This document shows, piece after piece, positions 1 through 6,649 of a DNA stretch of 21,077 nucleotides; position 1 is the first letter of the stretch, and every line of letters begins with the position of its first letter. The DNA is from Flavobacterium sp. UBA4098 (GTDB lineage Bacteria > Bacteroidota > Bacteroidia > Flavobacteriales > Flavobacteriaceae). Made by a program: the position numbers and the translations under genes. The notes under the pieces were generated by a model. It was not told the DNA's origin. It saw nothing but the letters and a program-made list of their open reading frames with translations, and did not search any database. The stretch lies in the NCBI GenBank assembly GCA_002382495.1, contig DFXW01000041.1:91466-112542 (forward strand), in the 5' to 3' direction.

Positions 1-501
1 GCAACCTATTTTGATGATAAAAAAACAAGTAAATTATTGATTCTAGTTTCAGATGGAGAAGACCACTCAGAAGGTGCTGAAGCGGCTGCGGAAGAAGCTA
101 ATAAATTAGGTATTAAAATCATTACTATTGGAGTTGGAACTCCAAATGGAGGCACTATACCGTTGCGACGAAATGGCGTGATGGAAGGCTTAAAAAGAGA
201 TAGCAATAACGAAGTGGTGATTACCAAATTGAACTCCGAAAGTTTGACGGCTATTGCAAAAGCGACCAAAGGCGGTTATGCCAATGGTGCCAATACCAAA
301 GAGGTTATTGATTATGTGAAAAACGCTTTGAATAATATCGAAAAAACCGAATTTGAAGCCACCCAAATGGCCGATTTTCAATCGCAATTTCAGTGGTTTC
401 TAGGTTTTGCCTTCCTGTTATTATTTGCTGATGTTTTTCTATTGGAACGCAAAACTAAATGGGTAAACCGACTCAATTTGTTTAATGAAAAGGAAAAATA
501 A
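1..501 (+). CDS. batB: BatB, von Willebrand factor A domain protein (3' part; start lies left of the window)
   Basis: The reading frame is open from base 1 to the TAA at 499-501, so this is the C-terminal 166 residues of a longer protein. The visible part begins inside a VWA fold: a hydrophobic strand (LLILVSDGEDHSEG) with an acidic loop, then an alternating helix/strand pattern (IKIITIGVGT). It ends with one hydrophobic segment (about nt 391-450, WFLGFAFLLLFADVFLL) and a short basic tail, which suggests membrane anchoring near the C-terminus. The MIDAS motif would lie upstream, outside the window. In Bacteroidota, BatA and BatB are paired VWA membrane proteins of the Bat operon, linked to aerotolerance and envelope stress; the exact biochemical role is unsettled. 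Assignment as BatB rather than BatA rests on position directly before the TPR gene. The batC start lies 1 bp after this stop, which implies translational coupling. Confidence 0.85.
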   Translation, partial: ATYFDDKKTSKLLILVSDGEDHSEGAEAAAEEANKLGIKIITIGVGTPNGGTIPLRRNGVMEGLKRDSNNEVVITKLNSESLTAIAKATKGGYANGANTKEVIDYVKNALNNIEKTEFEATQMADFQSQFQWFLGFAFLLLFADVFLLERKTKWVNRLNLFNEKEK

Positions 502-502
502 A

Positions 503-1261
503 ATGATGAAAAAGGTATTTGTATCGATTTTGCTCGTGTTTTCTTTGGCGATTACAGCCCAAGAGAAAGATGCTCTTTTGCCCAAAGCGAATGAAGAATT
601 TGCTGCGAAAAAGTATGCCGATGCCGAAGCCAATTACCGAATTTCACATTCTAAATTTCCTAGAAGAACTGTGGCGAATTACAATTTAGGAAATGCCATT
701 TACCGACAAAATCAGTTTTCGGAATCCAAGATTGCTTTTGCCAATGCCTTAAAAAACATCAAAACCTATCCTCAAAAACACAAAGCGTTTCACAACTTAG
801 GAAATGTTTTTATGAAGGAGAAGAATTATTCGCAAGCGGTCGAAGTCTATAAAAATGCGCTTCGCAATAATCCACAAGACGAAGAAACACGTTACAATTA
901 TGCTTTGGCAAAGAAAATGCTAAAAGACAATCCGCCGAAAGAAGACAAGAATAAAGATAAAAATAAGGACAAGAACAAAGACAAAAAGGACGACAAGAAA
1001 GACGGCGAAAATAAAGATAAGGATAAGAACAAAGATAAAAAAGACGATAAGAAAGACGGCGATAAGGATAAAAACAAGTCGGATAAAAAAGACGATCCTT
1101 CTAAAAATCAAGGGCAGCCAAAACCAAATCCTGGCGGAATTTCACAGCAACGCGTTCAGAATTTACTCGATGCGGTAAACAATGAAGAAAAGAAAGTTCA
1201 GAATAAAGTCAATGCCCAAAAAGCAAAAGGAAAACCGGTTCAAACAGAAAAAGACTGGTAA
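503..1261 (+). CDS. batC: BatC, secreted/periplasmic TPR protein with a Lys/Asp-rich linker
   Basis: I chose ATG 503 (or the adjacent ATG 506) over the in-frame ATG 485: it follows the batB stop by 1 bp, has an AGGA about 8 bases upstream, and makes the protein begin with a clean signal peptide (MMKKVFVSILLVFSLAITAQ). Two to three TPR-like repeats follow (for example NYNLGNAIYRQNQFSESKIA and KAFHNLGNVFMKEKNYSQA). Next comes a highly charged Lys/Asp/Asn linker (about nt 926-1110), then a conserved-looking tail with LLDAVNNEEKKVQNKV and a C-terminal TEKDW. TPR units usually bind partner proteins, so this is probably the scaffold between the VWA proteins and BatD/BatE. There is no enzymatic motif. 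The linker contains an exact 14-residue duplication, described separately. Confidence 0.85.
   Translation: MMKKVFVSILLVFSLAITAQEKDALLPKANEEFAAKKYADAEANYRISHSKFPRRTVANYNLGNAIYRQNQFSESKIAFANALKNIKTYPQKHKAFHNLGNVFMKEKNYSQAVEVYKNALRNNPQDEETRYNYALAKKMLKDNPPKEDKNKDKNKDKNKDKKDDKKDGENKDKDKNKDKKDDKKDGDKDKNKSDKKDDPSKNQGQPKPNPGGISQQRVQNLLDAVNNEEKKVQNKVNAQKAKGKPVQTEKDW
965..1062 (+). repeat. In-frame repeat (period 54 bp) coding the charged linker of BatC
   Basis: Bases 965-1008 and 1019-1062 are 44-bp near-copies, 54 bp apart. They encode the same 14 residues, KDKNKDKKDDKKDG. The copies differ at four bases (positions 6, 18, 24 and 30 of the unit), and all four are third codon positions (GAC/GAT, AAG/AAA), so the peptide is unchanged. 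A third, partial copy (KDKNKSDKKDD) follows. Confidence 0.9.
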
Positions 1262-1294
1262 GTAATTTGAAATAAGAATACCATTTAATACCCA

Positions 1295-3052
1295 ATGAAA
1301 AAATACATACTACTATTATTAATCAGTTTTCAAGGACTTCTGGCTCAAGTACAATTTGAGGCAAAAGTTAGCAGAAACTCGCTCGGTCTTAACGAACGGC
1401 TTCGAGTAGATTTTATAATGAATGTAGACGGAGATAATTTTGTACAACCCAATTTCGAAGGCTTTCGAGTAATAGCAGGACCGAGTCAGCAAATTAGTCA
1501 ATCGTGGATTAACGGGCGAAGTTCTTTCGAAAAAATATATTCCTATTTTTTATTGCCTTTGCAAAAAGGGAATTTAGTAATCAAACAAGCGGTGATTGAG
1601 TTCAATGGCCAATTGTATAAAACCGCTCCAATTCGAGTTACGGTAACCAATCCGGTGCAGCAACAAGCCGATCCTAACGATCCGAATGCGCCACAAATTT
1701 CAGCCGACAATAATATTTACCTCGTAGCTGATATTTCTAAAACCAATCCGTACATTAACGAACCGATTACAGTAGTATATAAATTGTATTTCAGCTACAA
1801 TATTGGCATTACGAATTGGCGTGAATTGGACAAACCAAAATACAATGATTTTTGGAGTCAGAACATCGATATCAAACAATTGGTTGCCGAAGAAGGCATG
1901 TTTAAAGGACAACGCTATCGCTTTGTTACTCTTAGAAAAACTGTCCTATATCCTCAAAAATCGGGACGCCTAAAAATCGAACCTTTAGCACTTGATATTG
2001 ATGTGCAATTGCCAACCAACCGTAGGGATATGTTTGGTAGAGTCATGATTACCGAAGGCAATAAGCGGGTTTCGGCAGGTACCAAAACAATTACAGTAAA
2101 ACCACTTCCTGAAGCGGGAAAACCAGAAGGATTTACAGGAGCAGTGGGTAACTTTGATTTCAAAGTAACGCCAACAAAAACCAATTTGAAAAACGGTGAA
2201 AGTTTGGATTTGGTCGTAAGTGTTAGTGGAAAAGGGAATTTGAAATTATTTGATTTGCCAAAACCAGTAGCGCCCAATGCACTCGAAATGTATGATGCGG
2301 TTCACAAAGAGAAAGTCAATACAGGCTTGTCGGGAATGACCGGAAAAATAGTAGACAGCTACACCATTGTGCCACAATACAAAGGAAAATATCCAATCAA
2401 ACCAATGCAGTTTAGCTATTTTGATTTGGGTTCAGGAACTTACAAAACCATTTCATCAGAAGAAATAGTTATCAATGTCTTGGATGGACCTAGTGCGAAT
2501 CAGGCTGTAGATTCAACTAATGGAGGCAATAAAAATACAATTGAAAAACTAGAACAATTCAAATTCATCAAACTAAAAACCGAATTACTTCCTTTAAAAC
2601 AGCAGGATTTCTTCGGCTCGTTATGGTATTATTTATTGTTATTGCTGCCATTTATAGCCTTGCCAATTTTAGTGCTATTGCGAAAAAGAAAAGAAGCCTT
2701 GGATGGCGATGTAACTGGAAACAGAATCCGAATGAACAACCGATTGGCTAAGAAATATTTGTCTGAGGCCAAAAAACAAATCAATAATAAAGAGCCGTTT
2801 TATGTGGCTTTAGAAAAAGCAATGCACAATTTCTTGAAAGCCAAATTGCACATTGAAACTTCAGAAATGAGTAAAGACAATATTCAAGAATTGTTGTTGT
2901 CTCGCAATGCTAATCCAGAAGTAGTTGCTGATTTTATTGCCTTAACAGAGAACTGCGAATTCGCGCGTTATGCACCAGCTTCCAGTACGTCTATTCAAAA
3001 TGATTTTGACAAAGCAGTTGTGATTATCTCAGAATTGGAAAAACAGATTTAA
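1295..3052 (+). CDS. batD: BatD, envelope protein of the Bat operon
   Basis: This 585-residue protein fits the BatD (oxygen tolerance) family in length and layout. It has a signal peptide at residues 1-18 (MKKYILLLLISFQGLLAQ). A large periplasmic part of beta-sandwich character follows, including FEAKVSRNSLGLNERLRVDF near the N-terminus and a second domain around residues 285-400 (GAVGNFDFKVTPTKTNLKNG). One transmembrane helix lies at about 443-465, followed by a basic stop-transfer sequence (LRKRKEA) and a helical cytoplasmic tail of about 120 residues. It starts 33 bp after batC with the ATG in a CCCAATG context and no evident Shine-Dalgarno. No catalytic motif is visible. By position and topology it probably works with the VWA and TPR Bat proteins at the inner membrane. 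Confidence 0.88.
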   Translation: MKKYILLLLISFQGLLAQVQFEAKVSRNSLGLNERLRVDFIMNVDGDNFVQPNFEGFRVIAGPSQQISQSWINGRSSFEKIYSYFLLPLQKGNLVIKQAVIEFNGQLYKTAPIRVTVTNPVQQQADPNDPNAPQISADNNIYLVADISKTNPYINEPITVVYKLYFSYNIGITNWRELDKPKYNDFWSQNIDIKQLVAEEGMFKGQRYRFVTLRKTVLYPQKSGRLKIEPLALDIDVQLPTNRRDMFGRVMITEGNKRVSAGTKTITVKPLPEAGKPEGFTGAVGNFDFKVTPTKTNLKNGESLDLVVSVSGKGNLKLFDLPKPVAPNALEMYDAVHKEKVNTGLSGMTGKIVDSYTIVPQYKGKYPIKPMQFSYFDLGSGTYKTISSEEIVINVLDGPSANQAVDSTNGGNKNTIEKLEQFKFIKLKTELLPLKQQDFFGSLWYYLLLLLPFIALPILVLLRKRKEALDGDVTGNRIRMNNRLAKKYLSEAKKQINNKEPFYVALEKAMHNFLKAKLHIETSEMSKDNIQELLLSRNANPEVVADFIALTENCEFARYAPASSTSIQNDFDKAVVIISELEKQI

Positions 3053-3063
3053 CGGATAACGAA

Positions 3064-3807
3064 ATGAAACATTTAGTCTATATAGTAGTATTTATCACTT
3101 CTTTTGGATTTGCTCAAAGCGGATTCGAAAAAGGGAATGTTTTCTATCAAAAAGGGCAATACGAACAAGCGATTCAGGCTTACGAAAGCGTTTTGGATTC
3201 GCATCAGCAATCTGCCGAACTGTATTTCAATTTAGGGAATTGTTACTACAAATTGCACCAAGTAGCGCCGTCGATCTACAATTATGAGAAAGCCTTAGTC
3301 TTGGCTCCCGATGATGTAGACATCACAAACAACTTGAAATTTGCACATAAATTAACCATCGATGAGGTAAAAGAAGTGCCCAAAGTAGGCTTTGCCAAAT
3401 TGCTTCGTGATTTTACGGGAATGTATCATTTTAATACCTGGGCGTGGATTTCGGTTGTATTTGGATTCTTGTTTTTAGGCTTTTTTATTGGCTATTATTT
3501 TTCGCCAACCACCCTCTACAAACGCATTTTCTTTATTGGGATGTTTGTATGGATTGTGTTGTTATTAGTTAGTTTAGGAGCTGCTATTTTTGAAAAAAAT
3601 CATTTTATAAACGAACGACCAGCTATAGTTTTTGCTGAAGTATCAGAGGTAAAAAGTGAACCGCAAAAAGGGAGCCCCACCACTTTTATTTTACACGAAG
3701 GAACCAAAGTTTTTGTGGAGGAAACTCTAGGAAAATGGAAAAAAATTGAACTTACTGATGGCACGGAAGGGTGGATTGAAAACGAAGCCATTAGAGAGGT
3801 GAAATAG
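3064..3807 (+). CDS. batE: BatE, TPR and SH3-like domain membrane protein
   Basis: The protein has 247 residues in three parts. A signal peptide (MKHLVYIVVFITSFGFAQ) is followed by TPR repeats at about residues 19-95 (KGNVFYQKGQYEQAIQAYES, ELYFNLGNCYYKLHQVAPS). Two transmembrane helices lie at about 127-147 and 155-177. A bacterial SH3-like domain at about 190-247 has the typical VKSEP...GTKVFVEETLGKWKKIEL...GWIENEAI pattern. This is the standard BatE layout and the last gene of the operon. The start is 11 bp after the batD stop. SH3-like domains of this type often bind peptides or peptidoglycan; which applies here cannot be seen. The stop lies 10 bp from the convergent cvpA stop, with no terminator hairpin between them. 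Confidence 0.87.
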   Translation: MKHLVYIVVFITSFGFAQSGFEKGNVFYQKGQYEQAIQAYESVLDSHQQSAELYFNLGNCYYKLHQVAPSIYNYEKALVLAPDDVDITNNLKFAHKLTIDEVKEVPKVGFAKLLRDFTGMYHFNTWAWISVVFGFLFLGFFIGYYFSPTTLYKRIFFIGMFVWIVLLLVSLGAAIFEKNHFINERPAIVFAEVSEVKSEPQKGSPTTFILHEGTKVFVEETLGKWKKIELTDGTEGWIENEAIREVK

Positions 3808-3817
3808 AAAAGCAGGG

Positions 3818-4321
3818 TTATTTAGCCGTCGCTTTTTGGTATAATTTCTGAATAGAAGGAAACACAAAATCAGCAGTTTTTTGAATCGGATTAAAGAAAA
3901 TAGAGCGATCTAAAGTTTCTTTTTTGGCCAAAAAATGATTGTAGTTGATTTTCTCAAAAACACTGAATAGAATACTCACAATTAAAACCGTTTTCAGCAC
4001 TCTAAAAAAACCACCGCCAGCTTTGTTTATCCAACCCAAATAAGCAAAACTGGCAAACTTAGTCAAGAACTTTCCGGTTAAAGACACGCTAATAATTACG
4101 ACTAAAAAAGTACCAATAAAAGCAATGATCTGGATGGTATACGGATTCCATTTTAATACACCTGCTAAAGCGGTTTTCGCCATAGATGAAAATTGAAAAG
4201 CCAAATAAATTCCAACAATTAAAGAAAAAAAGGAAGCCAGTTCCACAAAAAGTCCATTTTGAATTCCTTTGAACGCGGCATATACCAATAACGCCCCAAT
4301 AATTATGTCTAAAAATCCCAT
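3818..4321 (-). CDS. cvpA: CvpA family inner-membrane protein
   Basis: At 167 residues this matches the CvpA family (colicin V production protein). The N-terminus FLDIIIGALLVYAAFKGIQNGL corresponds to the family's usual D-x-(I/V)-hydrophobic-G-x-x-x-G start. Four hydrophobic helices can be picked out, at about residues 3-20, 27-45, 62-82 and 100-122, with a glycine-rich turn (NKAGGGFFRVLK) before the last. In E. coli CvpA is needed for colicin V export, and in enterobacteria it contributes to envelope stress tolerance; its molecular role is unknown. It is transcribed away from the gene at 4457, with a CAAATATA box (minus-strand TATATTTG) just upstream. The batE and cvpA transcripts converge with almost no gap. 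Confidence 0.85.
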   Translation of the reverse strand: MGFLDIIIGALLVYAAFKGIQNGLFVELASFFSLIVGIYLAFQFSSMAKTALAGVLKWNPYTIQIIAFIGTFLVVIISVSLTGKFLTKFASFAYLGWINKAGGGFFRVLKTVLIVSILFSVFEKINYNHFLAKKETLDRSIFFNPIQKTADFVFPSIQKLYQKATAK

Positions 4322-4341
4322 AGTTGTATTGTTTATAAGCG

Positions 4342-4376
4342 CAAATATAAAAGAATTGAGAATAGGCTGTTGTCAA
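4342..4376 (-). promoter_or_regulatory. Putative cvpA promoter (Bacteroidota type)
   Basis: On the minus strand TATATTTG (4349-4342) matches TAnnTTTG exactly. A TTG (4376-4374) sits upstream with a 24-bp spacer, a little long. It points at cvpA with a short leader. Confidence 0.5.
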
Positions 4377-4395
4377 TTTTCTCTTCTTATCTTTG
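4370..4395 (+). promoter_or_regulatory. Putative promoter for the gene at 4457
   Basis: TATCTTTG at 4388-4395 matches the TAnnTTTG -7 consensus. The nearest TTG is at 4370-4372 with a 15-bp spacer, shorter than usual. The predicted leader is about 50-55 nt and contains the 7-bp repeat array. Confidence 0.5.
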
Positions 4396-4426
4396 CGACT
4401 CCAATTTTGGTTTCGTTTTACAATTT

Positions 4427-4454
4427 GTAATTCGTAAATCGTAAATCGCACATC
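4427..4454 (+). repeat. Heptamer tandem array (GTAAATC type) ending 2 bp before a start codon
   Basis: Four consecutive 7-mers: GTAATTC, GTAAATC, GTAAATC, GCACATC. A small palindrome (TTACAA / TTGTAA, 4418-4430) overlaps the first copy. The array occupies the place where a ribosome binding site would be for the ATG at 4457. Confidence 0.7.
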
Positions 4455-4456
4455 CA

Positions 4457-4813
4457 ATGTCAAGAGACGCACAATTGAAAGAACGCTGGGAACAGCTTGT
4501 AACTATATTATCCGATCGGTTTTCGCAAGGCGAAGATTTGGATTTGGATGCCATCATATACTTAATAGGAATTCAGGAATTGGGTCAGGTGCACCGCGAA
4601 TTCAAGAAAGATGAAAAGGTCAATCTAATGCACATTGCCATTTGTCGTTTGTTAGAACCGTATGGCTATTATGAATTTGAATTTTTTGACGACGAAGGTT
4701 GGCCGCATTACAAAGTAAAAGAAGAATTACCGCCATTAAAAGCGGGGGAGCAATCGGTCTTGATGAAAGAAGCGATCGTGAATTATTTCCTTGAAAGAGA
4801 GTTAATTCAATAG
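4457..4813 (+). CDS. Conserved-type protein of unknown function, 118 aa
   Basis: I do not recognise a named family. The product is acidic and soluble, with no signal peptide or membrane helix. The N-terminal half is predicted helical (RDAQLKERWEQLVTILSDRF, then DLDLDAIIYLIGIQELGQ). The central region is aromatic and acidic (EPYGYYEFEFFDDEGWPHYK), and the C-terminus is helical (SVLMKEAIVNYFLEREL). It reads like a genuine gene: coding-like composition, a good -7 promoter upstream, and location between cvpA and pheS. As far as I recall, proteins of this type sit beside pheS or cvpA in many Flavobacteriia, but that is memory and not seen here. 7-bp repeat arrays flank it on both sides. Function cannot be inferred. 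Confidence 0.75.
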   Translation: MSRDAQLKERWEQLVTILSDRFSQGEDLDLDAIIYLIGIQELGQVHREFKKDEKVNLMHIAICRLLEPYGYYEFEFFDDEGWPHYKVKEELPPLKAGEQSVLMKEAIVNYFLERELIQ

Positions 4814-4889
4814 CAGTGAATAGTAATTAGTGATTAGTAACTAGTCTCAACTTAGGGCTAATCACTAATCACTACTTACTAATCACTAA
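4814..4889. repeat. Paired, inverted heptamer arrays upstream of pheS (long hairpin)
   Basis: Left arm 4814-4845 reads CAGTGAA, TAGTAAT, TAGTGAT, TAGTAAC, TAGT, i.e. about 4.5 units of YAGTRAN. Right arm 4858-4889 reads CTAATCA, CTAATCA, CTACTTA, CTAATCA, CTAA, the complementary unit. Bases 4827-4845 pair with 4871-4889 with one mismatch in 19. The arms are separated by a 12-nt non-repeat segment (4846-4857). There is no U-tract after the hairpin, so it is not a standard intrinsic terminator. Confidence 0.85.
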
Positions 4890-4918
4890 AGATGGTTTTA
4901 GTTTTCACTAAAAAAATG

Positions 4919-4926
4919 TAATTTTG
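4919..4926 (+). promoter_or_regulatory. Putative pheS promoter -7 element
   Basis: TAATTTTG matches TAnnTTTG and ends 19 bp before the pheS ATG, giving a leader of roughly 10-15 nt. No TTG lies at the expected -33 spacing, so only the -7 half is convincing. Confidence 0.5.
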
Positions 4927-4945
4927 CACCTTTACCAATAGACGG

Positions 4946-5965
4946 ATGATAGACAAGATAAAAGAATATATTAGCGAAGCACAAGGATTTTCTTCTCAAG
5001 ATCCAGCAGAACTAGAAGCCTTCCGAATTAAATTTTTAGGAAGTAAGGGACTTTTAAAAGAGTTGTTTGCGGAATTTAAAAATGTTCCTAACGAACAGAA
5101 AAAAGAATTTGGACAAGTAATTAATTTATTGAAAACCTCTGCCGAAGACAAAGTAAAATCTATCCAAGAAGCCCTAGAAAGCAAAGAAGAAAGCAAAGGA
5201 TTTTATGGCGATTTAACTCGTGCTGCAGAACCCGTTTTGATTGGGTCTCGTCATCCCATTTCCATAGTTAAGAATCAAATTATTGATATATTTTCAACCG
5301 TAGGTTTCAACGTGTCTGAAGGACCAGAAATCGAAGACGATTGGCACAATTTTACTGCTTTGAACTTGCCCGAATACCATCCGGCTCGTGACATGCAGGA
5401 TACCTTTTTTATTCAAACCAATCCTGATATTTTATTGCGTACTCACACTTCATCAGTACAAGTGCGTTATATGGAAAATAACAAACCGCCCATTAGAACC
5501 ATTTCTCCTGGACGTGTTTTTCGTAACGAAGCGGTGTCATCACGTTCGCACTGTATTTTCCATCAAGTAGAGGGTTTGTATATTGACAAAGACGTTTCTT
5601 TTGCCGACTTGAAACAAACCTTATTGTATTTCACCAAAGAGATGTTTGGCAAGTCAAAAATTCGTTTGAGACCGTCTTATTTTCCTTTTACAGAACCAAG
5701 TGCTGAGATTGACATTTATTGGGGCCTAAAAACCGAAACCGATTACCGTATTACAAAAGGAACCGGTTGGTTAGAAATTGGGGGTTGCGGAATGGTAGAC
5801 CCTAACGTTTTGAAAAACTGCGGAATTGATCCAGAAGAATATAACGGTTTTGCTTTCGGAATGGGAGTAGAGCGTATTGCGATGTTGTTGTATCAAATTG
5901 GAGACATCCGAATGTTCTATGAAAACGATGTTCGTTTCTTGGAACAATTTAAATCACTAGTATAA
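4946..5965 (+). CDS. pheS: Phenylalanine-tRNA ligase alpha subunit
   Basis: PheS forms the catalytic core of the alpha2-beta2 enzyme that charges tRNA-Phe in the cytoplasm. The 339 residues match the family length. An N-terminal coiled coil (about residues 1-85) precedes the class II catalytic domain. Recognisable segments include ALNLPEYHPARDMQDTFF, motif 2 around GRVFRNEAVSSRSHCIFHQVEG, a glycine-rich stretch GTGWLEIGGCGMVDPNVL, and motif 3 FAFGMGVERIAMLLY. The Ala in FAFGMG is the residue that controls para-substituted phenylalanine discrimination in E. coli PheS. Translation starts from ATG 4946, with only a weak GACGG upstream. pheT is not adjacent; here pheS is followed by a terminator and an unrelated small gene. 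Confidence 0.97.
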   Translation: MIDKIKEYISEAQGFSSQDPAELEAFRIKFLGSKGLLKELFAEFKNVPNEQKKEFGQVINLLKTSAEDKVKSIQEALESKEESKGFYGDLTRAAEPVLIGSRHPISIVKNQIIDIFSTVGFNVSEGPEIEDDWHNFTALNLPEYHPARDMQDTFFIQTNPDILLRTHTSSVQVRYMENNKPPIRTISPGRVFRNEAVSSRSHCIFHQVEGLYIDKDVSFADLKQTLLYFTKEMFGKSKIRLRPSYFPFTEPSAEIDIYWGLKTETDYRITKGTGWLEIGGCGMVDPNVLKNCGIDPEEYNGFAFGMGVERIAMLLYQIGDIRMFYENDVRFLEQFKSLV

Positions 5966-5975
5966 TTATTTAATC

Positions 5976-6009
5976 ACCCTTTTTGAAGTAACATTTAGAA
6001 AGGGTTTTT
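5976..6009 (+). terminator. Rho-independent terminator after pheS
   Basis: ACCCTTT (5976-5982) pairs with AAAGGGT (5999-6005) across a 16-nt loop, and five T follow from 6005. It lies 10 bp after the pheS stop and ends just before the ATG at 6015. The next gene is therefore partly insulated or expressed by read-through. Confidence 0.6.
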
Positions 6010-6014
6010 ACAAT

Positions 6015-6422
6015 ATGAAGAAAGATATTATCATTCCCGAAGTTGAAAATGTTTTCATGGCAGTCGTTCAAGAATGGAGCGATGAGTTCATGGAAAAAGT
6101 GTGGTATGCTTATTTGGTAAATGATTCTGATTTCCAACTAGACGGAGTTATGGTCGTTTCTAAAGCATTTGGGACCATTGACGGAGAGATGAAAAAAACG
6201 TCGCTTTTGCGTCATGCATTTGCTGAAATTCCTGAGGTTTCTGTGGCCAAAATCGAATTGATTGAAAAAAGTGTTTTGGCGCTGAACAATGAATTTATGG
6301 TCACTTTTTTTATTGGCAACACCTTGTACGAAAAAAAATTTATTTTTAAAGCCAATTCGATTCAAGAAACCAATCAAGAAGAAGTACCCATTTTATTTGT
6401 GGATGGCGTAATTGTTCGGTAA
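6015..6422 (+). CDS. Conserved-type protein of unknown function, 135 aa
   Basis: This is a soluble alpha/beta protein of 135 residues without signal peptide or membrane segment. It opens with KDIIIPEVENVFMAVVQEWS and contains many alternating hydrophobic strands (VWYAYLVNDSDFQLDGVMVVS, EFMVTFFIGNTLYEKKFIF, VPILFVDGVIVR). I do not recognise a catalytic motif. In my recollection short proteins like this next to pheS are sometimes labelled phenylalanyl-tRNA synthetase subunit in flavobacterial genomes. Nothing in the sequence resembles PheS, so that label would be a neighbour-transfer error. A hairpin terminator sits directly upstream. The stop codon TAA abuts the stop of the opposing gene with no spacer. 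Confidence 0.75.
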   Translation: MKKDIIIPEVENVFMAVVQEWSDEFMEKVWYAYLVNDSDFQLDGVMVVSKAFGTIDGEMKKTSLLRHAFAEIPEVSVAKIELIEKSVLALNNEFMVTFFIGNTLYEKKFIFKANSIQETNQEEVPILFVDGVIVR

Positions 6423-6638
6423 TTATTTACCTTCTCTGCGTTTTTTAGCGGTCCAGCTCGAGTAGCCCAACACAAAAATTCCAAATACAATATAACCAAC
6501 GGCTCTAAAATAGTAGCCGTTATCAGCTAATTGGGTGGATAATGGTGTTGTGCCAGACAAGTACCATGTAGAAAAACCGATCATAAATAGTCCCCAAAAA
6601 ACACCTGTTTTAACTTGATATTTCCATCTTTCGCTCAT
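6423..6638 (-). CDS. Small two-helix membrane protein, 71 aa
   Basis: The 71 residues begin with a polar, basic segment (MSERWKYQVK) and contain two hydrophobic helices: TGVFWGLFMIGFSTWYL at about 11-27 and YFRAVGYIVFGIFVLGYSSW at about 43-62. The tail is strongly basic (TAKKRREGK). Both ends are therefore expected in the cytoplasm (positive-inside rule). It starts 11 bp after the gpsA stop on the same strand, so it is probably co-transcribed with gpsA. I cannot assign a family or function. The coding assignment rests on tight spacing, membrane-protein composition and the lack of any competing frame. Confidence 0.7.
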   Translation of the reverse strand: MSERWKYQVKTGVFWGLFMIGFSTWYLSGTTPLSTQLADNGYYFRAVGYIVFGIFVLGYSSWTAKKRREGK

Positions 6639-6649
6639 AATTATTGTAT

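Noticed and set aside
485..502. The upstream ATG 485 as the batC start
   Set aside because: It would overlap batB by 17 bp and put a basic hexapeptide (MKRKNK) before the signal peptide; ATG 503 has a better leader and 1-bp spacing.
1285..1297. The same AATACCCAATG start context before batD and before the DinB-family gene (12576-12586)
   Set aside because: An 11-bp match at two AT-rich starts is plausible by chance, and no other start in the window shares it.
1954..2277. A 107-aa minus-strand open frame inside batD
   Set aside because: The coding signal is fully explained by BatD on the other strand.
4089..4472. A 127-aa minus-strand frame overlapping cvpA and its upstream region
   Set aside because: It overlaps the well-supported cvpA in another frame and runs through both promoters and the heptamer array.
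4814..4889. CRISPR array
   Set aside because: The units are 7 bp, contiguous and without spacers; no cas genes are present.
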